NCBI GenBank assembly: GCA_022843605.1
Contig: JALHNI010000040.1
Location: 1-43,205, forward strand
DNA length: 43,205 bases
DNA from: Bryobacter sp.
GTDB taxonomy: Bacteria > Acidobacteriota > Terriglobia > Bryobacterales > Bryobacteraceae
Direction of reading: 5' to 3'
This document shows positions 32,893-40,922 of the stretch, one piece after another (the first letter of the stretch is position 1; each line of letters begins with the position of its first letter). The notes beneath the pieces were generated by a model. It saw nothing but the letters and a program-made list of their open reading frames with translations, did not search any database and was not told the DNA's origin. The position numbers and the translations under genes were made by a program.

Positions 32893-33819
32893 TCAGTCGT
32901 GACTGGGGGGCGCGGCACTGGAGCCAGCCATCGCCACCCGGATGCGGGGTTGGGCGAGTTGGTCGGCCAAGGGCCGGATGTTCATGAGGCGTTGTCCTCG
33001 GAAGCCGCACGGGCAGTTCTCTTCGGTGAGGGTGGCGCAGATGCCGGTGGAGAGGCGGATGACGGGGAAGAGGCTATTCGCCAGGCTCGTGACCACCAGC
33101 TCTGAGGTTTCCGGGTTGAGGACTTCAAAGACGGCTTGAGCCGGATCAATGTGCAGGCCAGCGTGTTCCACACACTCTCTCGCCAGCAATTCGTTGCGGT
33201 GCCCAAGGAAGTACTCGTAGATCGGGACGTTGAAGGCGCGCCGAAGTTGTTCGCGGCTTGACTCGGTAAGAATGCCAGCGTCGCCGAACGGCAGTCCAGT
33301 AAACGCGACGATCGGTCGCTTGACGGAAGGGAAGTGCGCGCCACGGTTGTAGACTGAGGCGGCCATGCGGCGCAGCATCGCCACGGGGCCGGCCAGGCAC
33401 TCGGCGCGGAAACGGTCCAGGTCGGTGCCCCAGCCTTCCGGAAAGCACATCACCTTTTCGGTTTCGACGAAACCCTCCATGAGAATCGCCGTGCGGGGCA
33501 GGGGGGCCTGGGGGTACTCGAAGCGCTGAAAGCCAGATTCGTCGGAGTTCAGATTCAGAAATCGTTCGCGTTCCGAACTGTAGCGCTCACTGGAGATGAC
33601 GGGAAAACGATCCAAAAGGCTCTCGGGCCGGGGCGACGTTCTCACGAGGGCGACCAATTCGCGGTGAGCCGGCAGGTCTCGACCTTCGGCGGTGCCGAGG
33701 GAGAGGAGCATCAAATCACGAATCCGCTCCTGGCGGGTGGCCAGAGCTTTGCGGTTCACTTTCGGGGATCGATCAGCCTTCAGCCAGGGAGGCGAAGACC
33801 ATCGAATAACTAAACGCAT
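32893..33819 (-). CDS. Shortened PaaK/CapK-like adenylate-forming protein
   Basis: The 308-residue product from ATG 33819 (a TTG frame is open to 33864) resembles the C-terminal half of phenylacetate-CoA ligase/CapK proteins: FNVPIYEYFLGHRNELLAR, then HAGLHIDPAQAVFEVLNP, ELVVTSLANSLFPVIRLSTG and ENCPCGFRGQRL. Full-length members have about 430 residues and a Ser/Thr/Gly-rich AMP-binding loop; no such loop is evident here. It may be a non-catalytic relative. It lies 62 bp downstream of the amidohydrolase gene on the same strand. Confidence 0.6.
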   Translation of the reverse strand: MRLVIRWSSPPWLKADRSPKVNRKALATRQERIRDLMLLSLGTAEGRDLPAHRELVALVRTSPRPESLLDRFPVISSERYSSERERFLNLNSDESGFQRFEYPQAPLPRTAILMEGFVETEKVMCFPEGWGTDLDRFRAECLAGPVAMLRRMAASVYNRGAHFPSVKRPIVAFTGLPFGDAGILTESSREQLRRAFNVPIYEYFLGHRNELLARECVEHAGLHIDPAQAVFEVLNPETSELVVTSLANSLFPVIRLSTGICATLTEENCPCGFRGQRLMNIRPLADQLAQPRIRVAMAGSSAAPPSHD

Positions 33820-33881
33820 AAGGTTTCTACCAGTATTGTCGAATGAGAGGGGGATTCCTCTCAAGAATTTTCAGATCTCCT

Positions 33882-34787
33882 CTATTTTTCACAAAAGTCG
33901 TTGAAGTTTTCAACGAATAATCGCCTGGCTAGTATTGGATCGGTATTGAGGTCCTGTAGTACAGCAGTTTGCGTTTGTACGACGGCCGCATTCCAGCCTC
34001 GAGGGAAGAAGGACGAATCGGTTCCGAAGAGGAGGCGGTGGGGTCCGGTAATGGCCAGTGTCTCTTTGAAGACGGTTTTGAGATCGACTGCGGGGGCCTG
34101 CAACTTTGTCCAGCTGTTGCTGGAGGAGGTGTCGAGGCAGACGTTGGGACAGAGCTGAGCGGCCATCAGAGTCTCGCGCCAAAAGCCAGCGCCGAAGTGG
34201 GGGATGAGGAATCGCGTTTGGGGGAATTCAAGAGCTACGGCGGGGAGGTCGATCGGGTTGGAGTACTTGAGGTCGAAGCGGGAAGGGAGGCCGAGTTTGC
34301 CCCGAACGCCGACGCTGAGGATGCCGCAATGGACGAAGATGCGGGCGCCAGGGACGGACTGGATCAGGTTCTTCACCGCTTCGTGTTGGACGGAGTAGCC
34401 GTGCATGGCGGGGAAGAGGCAAAGCATGGTGAGGTGCCCCGCGGCGACGAGGGGCGCAACCTGCGCGATGGTGCCGGGATCGAGGGGGTTGACCATGGCG
34501 GCGCCTCGGAATCGTGCAGGAAAGGCCTGGACGGCGGCGGTGACCGAGTCGACGTCCTGCGGGAGGCTGGCGATGAGCATGGCTTGCTGGACGCCGTGAC
34601 GGTCGAGTTCCTGGATCCAGGTGCCAGCGAAAACAACGGGGTCCTCGGCGGGAGGCTCCCAGCCGAGGACCCCGAAGACAGAATCCAGATTCGATTGCTT
34701 CTGCTGCGCGAGCAGGCTGAAAAAGCGATGCGAGAAGAAGTGTACGTGGGCGTCAGCGACGGGGAGTTCACCCCAGGGCGTTCGCAC
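33882..34787 (-). CDS. Amidohydrolase-family (PF04909-like) TIM-barrel hydrolase
   Basis: The 301-residue product begins at GTG 34787 as VRTPWGELPVADAHVHFFSH, giving the metal-binding HxH (His14, His16). Further ligands fit IFVHCG and FLIPHFGAGF, with FGTDSSFF supplying the late Asp. The family includes decarboxylases and lactonases acting on small carboxylates in the cytosol. The gene starts 7 bp after the stop of the NarL-type regulator, so they are co-transcribed, and the hydrolase may produce or remove a signal or act on the regulated pathway (inference). Confidence 0.85.
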   Translation of the reverse strand: MRTPWGELPVADAHVHFFSHRFFSLLAQQKQSNLDSVFGVLGWEPPAEDPVVFAGTWIQELDRHGVQQAMLIASLPQDVDSVTAAVQAFPARFRGAAMVNPLDPGTIAQVAPLVAAGHLTMLCLFPAMHGYSVQHEAVKNLIQSVPGARIFVHCGILSVGVRGKLGLPSRFDLKYSNPIDLPAVALEFPQTRFLIPHFGAGFWRETLMAAQLCPNVCLDTSSSNSWTKLQAPAVDLKTVFKETLAITGPHRLLFGTDSSFFPRGWNAAVVQTQTAVLQDLNTDPILARRLFVENFNDFCEK

Positions 34788-34794
34788 TCGTGAC

Positions 34795-35502
34795 CTATTC
34801 GCCGCCGACGGCCGAAGCGCTGAGCAACTGTTCGCGGGCGGGCGGACCGGGGAGCTTGGTGAGTCCCGCGGCCAAGGCCAACTGGGTAAGGCCGGCGACG
34901 TTGTTGACGCTGAGCTTCTTCATCATGGTCTTGCGATAGCTGCGGACGGTTTGAAGGCCCAGGGCGAGCATGACGGCGATTTCCTTGCTGGTTTTGCCCT
35001 CGGCGACCAGACGCAGGACCTGCAGTTCACGCGGCGAGAGGCCTTCGAGCGCCGACGGAAGCGGCTTGGCGTCGAGGTCGCCCTTTTGAATGCGCGTAAG
35101 TAAACGGTCAGAGACTTGGGGGCTCAGGTAGGAGCCACCCTTGGCGACGGTGCGCAGGGCGTCTAGCAGATCGCTGTCCGAGGCACGCTTGAGCACGAAG
35201 GCGCGGGCACCGGAGCGGATCGCACTAACGACGGAGTGTTCGTCGTCATACATGGACAGAATTGCTACGCGAATATCGGGCTGATATCGGAGAATTTCAG
35301 CCGTCGCCTCAATGCCGTTCAGGCCTGGCAGGCCAATATCCATCAGAACAATATCCGGTCGTAATTTGCGGGTGAGCGCGACGGCATCAGTCCCGTTGTC
35401 AGATTCCCCGATGACTTGAAAGTCCTCGTCAAGTTTCAGGATCGCGCGGATCCCGTCTCGCATAATCTTATGATCATCGACCAGTAGAACACGTGTGATC
35501 AT
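34795..35502 (-). CDS. NarL/FixJ-family response regulator
   Basis: The 235-residue product has a receiver domain (VLLVDDHKIMRDG, Asp55 in IVLMDIGLPGLNG, VLKRA Lys) and a LuxR-type helix-turn-helix: LSPRELQVLRLVAEGKTSKE and TVRSYRKTMMKKL. A short Ala/Pro-rich tail follows. It is encoded 16 bp after the kinase gene below, and is its probable partner. Downstream, 7 bp away, is the amidohydrolase gene. Confidence 0.93.
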   Translation of the reverse strand: MITRVLLVDDHKIMRDGIRAILKLDEDFQVIGESDNGTDAVALTRKLRPDIVLMDIGLPGLNGIEATAEILRYQPDIRVAILSMYDDEHSVVSAIRSGARAFVLKRASDSDLLDALRTVAKGGSYLSPQVSDRLLTRIQKGDLDAKPLPSALEGLSPRELQVLRLVAEGKTSKEIAVMLALGLQTVRSYRKTMMKKLSVNNVAGLTQLALAAGLTKLPGPPAREQLLSASAVGGE

Positions 35503-35518
35503 TTTGTTTTTTGTTTGC

Positions 35519-36211
35519 CTATTCCCAATCCCGTACAGCTATAGAGACAATTGTACCTTGCCCGGTTGATTCGATGAAGAGAGTACCGCCGGCGAGCGCC
35601 GCGTGATGGCGCATCAGGGCTAGTCCTAAGCCTCTCCTCAGCCCCTGACTTGGAGGCTGATTGACGTCGAAGCCGCAACCATCGTCGCGAATTTCGAGGC
35701 GAACGGAACTTGGCGTACCTCTCAATAGCAGGTCTACCCGTTTCGCGCCGGAGTACTGCACCGAATTCTCCAACGCCGCTTCCGCAATTCTATAGAGCGA
35801 TGAAGAAATTCGCAACGGAATTCGCAGGCGAGGTTCTATTTTCTGGCGGATCGGCGCCCGCTGCTGGCGTCGGAAACGCTCAACGAGCCGCTCCAACGCA
35901 AAGACTAATCCAACGCGTTCGACAACGGCAGGGTTGATTTCGTAACTCAGCTCACGTAGCTGCTCGATCACCTGGCCGAGGAGGTTTTGCACTTCGGCGG
36001 TCTTGGCCGTAAGTTCAGGCACCTGGGTGCCATGTTCCATGCGGATGAGGTCCAGGTGTAGACCCGCCGCACTCAGCACCTGATTGACGTCGTCATGCAG
36101 GATGCGGGCGATGCGGGCCGATTGAACCTCTTGCGCGTTCATCAACGCGACCAGGGAATCCGCCAACGTATCAGCGGCGGCTCCCCCCGTAGCTTCGTTC
36201 AAATCAGACAA
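35519..36211 (-). CDS. Soluble HisKA_3-type histidine kinase
   Basis: The 230-residue product has RILHDDVNQVLSAAG, with phospho-acceptor His39 in the HisKA_3 motif, then ELSYEINPAVVERVG and an HATPase domain: AALENSVQYSGA (N box), IRDDGCGFD (G1) and RRGLGLALMRHHA (G2). No TM helix or sensor domain is present and the protein is short; input must come from elsewhere. It lies 21 bp after the transketolase C-subunit gene and 16 bp before its regulator gene, all on the same strand, so a single transcript is likely. Confidence 0.9.
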   Translation of the reverse strand: MSDLNEATGGAAADTLADSLVALMNAQEVQSARIARILHDDVNQVLSAAGLHLDLIRMEHGTQVPELTAKTAEVQNLLGQVIEQLRELSYEINPAVVERVGLVFALERLVERFRRQQRAPIRQKIEPRLRIPLRISSSLYRIAEAALENSVQYSGAKRVDLLLRGTPSSVRLEIRDDGCGFDVNQPPSQGLRRGLGLALMRHHAALAGGTLFIESTGQGTIVSIAVRDWE

Positions 36212-36232
36212 ATCCTCGACATCGATTGTCGC

Positions 36233-37198
36233 TTACTTTTTGCGCGCAAGCACCTTCTTGGACGCAGAGATTACATCTCTCGCCAACAGTCCGTACTTGT
36301 CGAGAATGCTCTCCGGCGTACCGGATTCGGCATAGCGATCCTGGACGCCCACAAACTCCATCACGCAGGGTGTAGCGGAGGCCACAGTCTGGGCAATCTT
36401 GACGCCGAGGCCGCCGTCCACGAGGTGCTCTTCGGCGACCACGATGGCGCCGGTCTCGCTAACGGCTTTGTGGACCGCTTCTACGTCATGCGGCTTGATG
36501 GAATACATGTCGATAACGCGCGCCGAAATGCCTTCGGCCTCAAGGGCCTCGGCGGCGCGGATGGACTCGGCGACCATCAGGCCGTGGGCGATGATCGTCA
36601 GATCGTTACCGTCCAGCAGCGTCTTCGAGCCACCGATGGGGAACTTTTCGCCTTCGGTGTAAATGATGGCGGCTTTCGACCGGCCGGCGCGGATGAAGCA
36701 CGGCGCAGGGTGATAGGCGAGCGTCTTCACGAGCTCAAAAATCGCCACATCGTCCGCGGGAGAGACGACTACAAAGCCGGGCAGGGAGGTGGCCAGGGCC
36801 AGATCCTCGATCGACATTTGCGAGGGGCCATCCTCACCAATAGAGATACCGCTGTGCGTGCCGACGACCTTCAGTGGGACGTTGGGATAGGCGGCGGTGA
36901 CGCGCAGTTGCTCAAAGCCCTTGTTCAGGACGAAGGCTGAGAAACTGGCGACGAAGGCGATCTTGCCCGAAGCTGCGAGACCAGAGCCAATGGCGACCAT
37001 GTTGGCCTCGGCGATGCCGCAGGAGATGAACCGTTCGGGGAATTCCTTGGCAAAGAGGTGGGTGAAGGTGGACTTCGACAGGTCCGCGTCGCAGACGACG
37101 ACCTGGTCATTCTCGCGGCCCAGGGCGACCAGCGCCCGGCCAAAGCCCTCGCGCGTCGCGGGGCCAATCTTGAGTTCGTATTTGGTGTTCGTGGCCAT
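36233..37198 (-). CDS. Transketolase, C-terminal subunit
   Basis: The 321-residue product starts at ATG 37198 (MATNTKYELKIG); a longer open frame to 37372 overlaps the N-subunit gene and is Pro/Arg/Ser-rich noise. It contains the pyrimidine-binding domain (ERFISCGIAEANMVAIGSGL with the catalytic Glu) and the C-terminal domain (VIDMYSIKPHDVEAV). Together with the N-subunit it makes thiamine-diphosphate-dependent transketolase of the pentose phosphate pathway, split in two as in many archaea and some bacteria. Confidence 0.92.
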   Translation of the reverse strand: MATNTKYELKIGPATREGFGRALVALGRENDQVVVCDADLSKSTFTHLFAKEFPERFISCGIAEANMVAIGSGLAASGKIAFVASFSAFVLNKGFEQLRVTAAYPNVPLKVVGTHSGISIGEDGPSQMSIEDLALATSLPGFVVVSPADDVAIFELVKTLAYHPAPCFIRAGRSKAAIIYTEGEKFPIGGSKTLLDGNDLTIIAHGLMVAESIRAAEALEAEGISARVIDMYSIKPHDVEAVHKAVSETGAIVVAEEHLVDGGLGVKIAQTVASATPCVMEFVGVQDRYAESGTPESILDKYGLLARDVISASKKVLARKK

Positions 37199-37211
37199 GT
37201 TCGTAAATTCC

Positions 37212-38039
37212 TTATGCCAACTCGGCCATCGCCTTGGTGAATTCGTCGGCGCTGGGGGCCGAGCCATGGAACTTGGGGTTGTTCTCCATGAAGCTGACGC
37301 CCTTGCCCTTAATGGTGTGGGCGATGATGACGCTGGGTTTGCCCTTGGTGGCGGCCGCCTCAACGTAAGCATTGCGTACTTCGGAAAGGTTGTGGCCGTC
37401 GATGGTGATGGTGTGCCAGCCGAAGGCGCGCCATTTGTCGCCGAGGGGCTCCAGGTCCATGATGTCCTTCACCCAGCCGTCGAGTTGGATCTTGTTGTAG
37501 TCGACGATGGCGACAATGTTGTCGACCTTGTGGAAGCTGCCGAACATGGCGGACTCCCAGATCTGGCCTTCCTGAATTTCCCCATCGCCGAGCATGACAA
37601 AGGTGCGCGAGGGCGAGCCATTCATTTTGGCGGCGAGTGCCATGCCGAGGCCCACGGAGAGTCCTTCACCGAGCGAGCCGGTGGAGGCTTCGAGCGCGGG
37701 GATGAAGCGGACGTCGGGGTGGCCCTGGTAGATGGAGCCCATCCGCCGCAGCGTGTTTAGCTGGTCCTTGGGGACGTAGCCGGCTTCCGCCATGACGGAG
37801 TAAAGCACGGGTGCGGCGTGGCCTTTGCCGAGGATGAAACGGTCCCGGTCAGTCCACTTGGGATTCTTGGGGTCGTGCTTCATCTGGTCAAAGTAAAGGC
37901 CGACCAGGAGTTCGACGGCCGACAGGGATCCACCAGGATGCCCGGACTTGGCCGCGGTGATCATCTCGATAATGTCGCGCCGGACGCGCTTGGCAATGGC
38001 TTCGAGTTCAGTGAAAGACGGGGTTTCGACAGACGTCAT
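37212..38039 (-). CDS. Transketolase, N-terminal subunit
   Basis: The 275-residue product holds the ThDP-pyrophosphate domain: SGHPGGSLSAVELL, ILGKGHAAPVLYSVMAEAGY, EASTGSLGEGLSVGLG, and the GDG motif MLGDGEIQEG with the metal-site Asn in DYNKIQLDG. It precedes the C-subunit gene by 13 bp. It may be first in a run of six minus-strand genes (transketolase pair, two-component pair, amidohydrolase, PaaK-like). Divergent from the DUF1080 gene by 66 bp. Confidence 0.93.
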   Translation of the reverse strand: MTSVETPSFTELEAIAKRVRRDIIEMITAAKSGHPGGSLSAVELLVGLYFDQMKHDPKNPKWTDRDRFILGKGHAAPVLYSVMAEAGYVPKDQLNTLRRMGSIYQGHPDVRFIPALEASTGSLGEGLSVGLGMALAAKMNGSPSRTFVMLGDGEIQEGQIWESAMFGSFHKVDNIVAIVDYNKIQLDGWVKDIMDLEPLGDKWRAFGWHTITIDGHNLSEVRNAYVEAAATKGKPSVIIAHTIKGKGVSFMENNPKFHGSAPSADEFTKAMAELA

Positions 38040-38105
38040 GGTGCTTCGTATAGGGTACCACTAGGCGGTTGGTACGGGTTTGGGCTGCTAGAATACGGGT
38101 TCCGC

Positions 38106-38798
38106 ATGCGTTTCCTCCTTTTGTTGGTTGTCTCACTTGGTTTCGCTGCTGAACCAGGGCCGTGGCGGCCGTTGTTGCAGAAAAACAGCTTCGCCGGGTG
38201 GCGGAGTCCGTCGGGCCATACGCCGCTGGAGGGTGCGTGGACCATCGCGAACGGAGTCCTCACGGCCAAGCCCTACGTGCAGCATCGTACTGACTTGTGG
38301 AGCGACGAAGAGTACGAGAACTTCGAACTCGAATGGGAGTGGCGCGCCGAGAAGGGGGCCAACAGCGGCGTGAAGTATTGGGTGCAGTCCGCCGTGACGC
38401 TGGTGGTGCTGAAGGAAAACGTCGAGTGGCGCCGGGTGGCGGATCCGCGCGAGGCTCCTGGCGAAACGACGCTCGAGTACTCGCGCGGCTTCGAGTATCA
38501 GATGGCTGACGATGCGCACGAGCCGGATGCGTTGAAGCGGCCGGAGGCGCGAGCGGGTGGGCTGTACGGCGTATTCGCTCCAAAGGTGGCCGCGGTGAAG
38601 CCGCACGGGGAGTGGAACCACAGCCGGGTGGTGGTATGCGATGGCCGCTTCGAGCATTGGCTGAACGGCAAGCAGACGCTGAATGTCGGGTTGACGGATT
38701 TGAAGCTGCCAGCCCGAAGGCGGGGTCCGCTGGCGTTGCAGTATCACCAGACGGTGGTGTCATTCCGGAAGATGCGTGTGCGGCGGCTTGCCCGGTAG
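38106..38798 (+). CDS. Secreted DUF1080 (3-keto-disaccharide hydrolase-like) protein
   Basis: The 230-residue product begins at ATG 38106 with a signal peptide MRFLLLLVVSLGFAA; a longer open frame reaching 37818 overlaps the divergent gene. The single concanavalin-like DUF1080 domain shows WRPLLQKNSFAGWRSP, TAKPYVQHRTDLWSDEEYEN, FELEWEWRAEKGANSGVKYW and a late GPLALQYHQTVVSFRKMRV. Members hydrolyse 3-keto-sugars or bind glycans outside the cell. Many occur in Planctomycetes and Acidobacteriota. The SDR gene follows on the same strand 18 bp later and may act on a related sugar (inference). Confidence 0.88.
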   Translation: MRFLLLLVVSLGFAAEPGPWRPLLQKNSFAGWRSPSGHTPLEGAWTIANGVLTAKPYVQHRTDLWSDEEYENFELEWEWRAEKGANSGVKYWVQSAVTLVVLKENVEWRRVADPREAPGETTLEYSRGFEYQMADDAHEPDALKRPEARAGGLYGVFAPKVAAVKPHGEWNHSRVVVCDGRFEHWLNGKQTLNVGLTDLKLPARRRGPLALQYHQTVVSFRKMRVRRLAR

Positions 38799-38816
38799 AT
38801 AGAATCAAGCTTGCCT

Positions 38817-39581
38817 ATGCCTCAACTCCTGAACAAGATTGCCATCATCACGGGCGGTGCCTCCGGCATCGGCCTCGCTATCGCCCAGCGCTTTGTCGCG
38901 GAGGGCGCGATTGTCGAAATCCTGGACCGCAACGTCGCCGAAATGGAGAGTGCCGTGGCGTCGCTCGGCGCGCAGGCCACGGCTACCGCTTGCGACGTTG
39001 CGGACTATCGGCAGGTGGACGACGTGATCGCCGCAATTCACGCGCGCCGCGGCCGGATCGATATCTTGATTAACAACGCCGGCATCGCTCATGTGGGCAA
39101 TGCGTTGACGACGACGCCCGAGGACTTCGAGCGCGTGCAGCGGGTGAACGTCTTTGGGCCGGCCAATTGCCTGCGTTCGACGCTGCGCTTCATGGTGGCC
39201 GATGGCGGCGGGTCAATCGTGAATTTGGCCAGTTGCCTTTCGGTGATGGCGATCGCGGACCGGTTCGCTTACGGCACCAGCAAAGGCGCGGTGCTGGCGA
39301 TGACTTACTCTGTGGCCAAGGACTTTCTCGATAAGAATATTCGCTGTAATGCCATTCTGCCGGGCCGCGTGCATACGCCGTTTGTCGATGGCTTTATCGC
39401 GAAGAATTACGCGGGGCGCGAGGCGGAGATGTTCGAGAAGTTGTCGAAGGCGCAGCCGATCGGGCGCATGGCGCAGCCGAGCGAGATTGCCTACGCGGCG
39501 CTGTTTCTGAGTTCGGATGAGGCGGGTTTTATCACGGGTACGGCGTTGCCGGTGGATGGCGGAACGCTGACGATCCGGTAA
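38817..39581 (+). CDS. Short-chain dehydrogenase/reductase
   Basis: The 254-residue classical SDR has the cofactor motif TGGASGIG (residues 12-19), Asp37 after strand 2 (favours NAD over NADP), NNAG at 86-89, and the catalytic tetrad Asn111, Ser139, Tyr152 and Lys156 (YGTSK). ATG 38817 is preferred over TTG 38811. C-terminal PVDGGTLTIR is typical. The substrate is unknown; sugar or hydroxy-acid oxidation fits the DUF1080 neighbour. Its end runs directly into the toxin-antitoxin operator, 5 bp away. Confidence 0.92.
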   Translation: MPQLLNKIAIITGGASGIGLAIAQRFVAEGAIVEILDRNVAEMESAVASLGAQATATACDVADYRQVDDVIAAIHARRGRIDILINNAGIAHVGNALTTTPEDFERVQRVNVFGPANCLRSTLRFMVADGGGSIVNLASCLSVMAIADRFAYGTSKGAVLAMTYSVAKDFLDKNIRCNAILPGRVHTPFVDGFIAKNYAGREAEMFEKLSKAQPIGRMAQPSEIAYAALFLSSDEAGFITGTALPVDGGTLTIR

Positions 39582-39586
39582 CGGGT

Positions 39587-39616
39587 GATTTCATCATGAT
39601 GTGTCATGATGAAATC
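39587..39616. promoter_or_regulatory. Perfect 13-bp inverted repeat, likely autoregulatory operator of the Doc module
   Basis: GATTTCATCATGA (39587-39599), spacer TGTG, TCATGATGAAATC (39604-39616): both arms match exactly. The repeat touches the ATG at 39617, so a bound repressor, or a hairpin in the RNA, would cover any ribosome binding site. It fits an antitoxin operator. Confidence 0.7.
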
Positions 39617-39844
39617 ATGTCCCAAGCGAGAGAAAAGTTCGCCACGCAGGTCAATTCGGAGATTCTGGCGACGGTCCGCACTCTCGCCCAGAAAGAGGGG
39701 CGGCAAATTCAGGCGCTGGTCGATGAAGCGCTGGCCGATCTGATCGAGAAGCGGAAGAATTCCCGCCCGCGTCCGGAAGTGATGCGCGCGTATCTGGCGA
39801 GCCACGAGAAGTACGGGGAGCTTTACCAGAAGCTCGCGAAATGA
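39617..39844 (+). CDS. Antitoxin of a Doc-type module (RHH/CopG-like)
   Basis: The 75-residue product from ATG 39617 starts MSQAREKFATQVNSEILATV, a short strand and helices typical of ribbon-helix-helix antitoxins (NSEILATVRTLAQKEGRQIQ), and has a charged, flexible C-terminus that would wrap the toxin. An alternative ATG 39596 lies inside the inverted repeat. Its stop overlaps the toxin start (ATGA), the usual arrangement. The perfect inverted repeat immediately upstream is its probable binding site. Confidence 0.7.
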   Translation: MSQAREKFATQVNSEILATVRTLAQKEGRQIQALVDEALADLIEKRKNSRPRPEVMRAYLASHEKYGELYQKLAK

Positions 39845-40218
39845 CCGACTATCTGACGCTGGCCGAAGTCCTGGCCATGCACGAGGATCAGATTGAACGC
39901 TATGGCGGATCACCGGGAGTACGCGATCCCGGTCTCCTCGAATCGGCGCTCTACCGTCCCCAGACGGGTTATTACGCGGATCTGATCGAAGAGGCTGCGG
40001 CCTTGTGGGAGAGCATGGCTCAGAATCATCCCTTTATCGATGGCAACAAGCGGACAGCGTTTGCCGCCACTTACACGTTTCTGGCCATCAACGGCGCGGA
40101 GTTAAAGGCGAATGCTGACGATACTTATGCCTTCGTGGCTGGTTTGTATGAGCGCGGAGCGTTCAGTTTTGACGAACTCGTGCCTTGGCTGCGAAGTAAC
40201 GTGAAGCTGGCTTCCTGA
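39841..40218 (+). CDS. doc: Doc (death-on-curing, Fic-fold) toxin
   Basis: The 125-residue product has the Doc signature HPFIDGNKRTA (residues 63-73) and typical early motif LTLAEVLAMHEDQIERYGG. In Doc toxins this site phosphorylates elongation factor Tu and stops translation, unlike true Fic AMP-transferases (HPFxxGNGR). The length is normal. It is coupled by 4 bp to the antitoxin gene. The usual partner is Phd, but here it appears to be ribbon-helix-helix-like. Confidence 0.9.
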   Translation: MTDYLTLAEVLAMHEDQIERYGGSPGVRDPGLLESALYRPQTGYYADLIEEAAALWESMAQNHPFIDGNKRTAFAATYTFLAINGAELKANADDTYAFVAGLYERGAFSFDELVPWLRSNVKLAS

Positions 40219-40248
40219 TGCACGGCTGAGCCGGTCGGCCGGAAGGAC

Positions 40249-40614
40249 TTAGAGCTCTTCGCCGCAGGTGATGCGGTGGCCGTCGGGGGTGCGCAGGGCG
40301 AACTCGCGCATGCCCCAGGGCTTGTCGGTTGGGTGCGAGGAGAGCAGGGCGCCTTTGGCCAGGAATTCCTGAAAGAGCTCATCGACGCCTTCGACATTCC
40401 AGTAGGCGAAGTAGGAGTGATTGCCGAGTTCGCCGGCGGGGCGCTCGTCGACGCATTCGCCGAGCATGACGCGGAAGCGGTCGCGGGTGAGGAAGCTCCA
40501 GCCGGGGGCATCGATGAGGTCCTTTTGGAAGCCGAGGACGTCGACATAGTAGCGGGTGGAAAGGGCGAGGTCGCAGACGGCCAGGACGCAGCGGGAATTG
40601 ACGATTTGAGCCAT
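40249..40614 (-). CDS. VOC-family (glyoxalase/bleomycin-resistance-like) protein
   Basis: The 121-residue product has the VOC-fold pattern: LAVCDLALSTRYYVDVLGFQ at the N-terminus, then GNHSYFAYWNVEGVDELFQE and the closing RTPDGHRITCGEEL. Metal-ligand positions are not all obvious. Function within this broad family (isomerase, dioxygenase, binding protein) is unknown. It lies between two toxin-antitoxin-like modules and is transcribed opposite to both. Confidence 0.85.
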   Translation of the reverse strand: MAQIVNSRCVLAVCDLALSTRYYVDVLGFQKDLIDAPGWSFLTRDRFRVMLGECVDERPAGELGNHSYFAYWNVEGVDELFQEFLAKGALLSSHPTDKPWGMREFALRTPDGHRITCGEEL

Positions 40615-40667
40615 GGTCCGATTGTCGCTGAAGGGCGTGCGTTAAGCGATGAACGCGTATCTCGCCA

Positions 40668-40922
40668 GTGAGATCCGAAGTGGTTAGCCGCGCTCGAGTC
40701 CGCGAGCGTTTCAGGCTTTGTTCAACAGGCCGTGCAAAGTCGTTGCAGAATGCGGCTGAGTTTAAGGCGATGGTTGACGAATCGTTGTCGGCCACCGGTG
40801 GGCGAGTGACCGCCAAGGAACGCGCGTGGGCGCGGAAGATGCTGGCGCCGCGGAAGCGGCCCAGGGCGGCGAAGCCACGGAAGGCGGCTTGTGCGGCGTC
40901 ACGTTTGACGCGGGCGGGTTGA
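40668..40922 (+). CDS. Possible VapB-like antitoxin (degenerate)
   Basis: The 84-residue frame starts at GTG 40668. The central part, MVDESLSATGGRVTAKERAWARKML, matches the end of antitoxins that accompany PIN toxins (LTDEERAWAD-type motif). The N-terminal part has no clear DNA-binding pattern and the C-terminus is a run of basic residues, so the gene may be partly degraded. The PIN-toxin frame starts inside its 3' end at 40889. Confidence 0.45.
   Translation: MRSEVVSRARVRERFRLCSTGRAKSLQNAAEFKAMVDESLSATGGRVTAKERAWARKMLAPRKRPRAAKPRKAACAASRLTRAG

Noticed and set aside
37199-37372. 58-residue upstream extension of the transketolase C subunit
   Set aside because: The extension overlaps the N-subunit gene, is Pro/Ser/Arg-rich and has no homology; ATG 37198 fits the domain start.
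37818-38105. Upstream extension of the DUF1080 gene
   Set aside because: It overlaps the divergent transketolase gene; a signal peptide starts precisely at ATG 38106.
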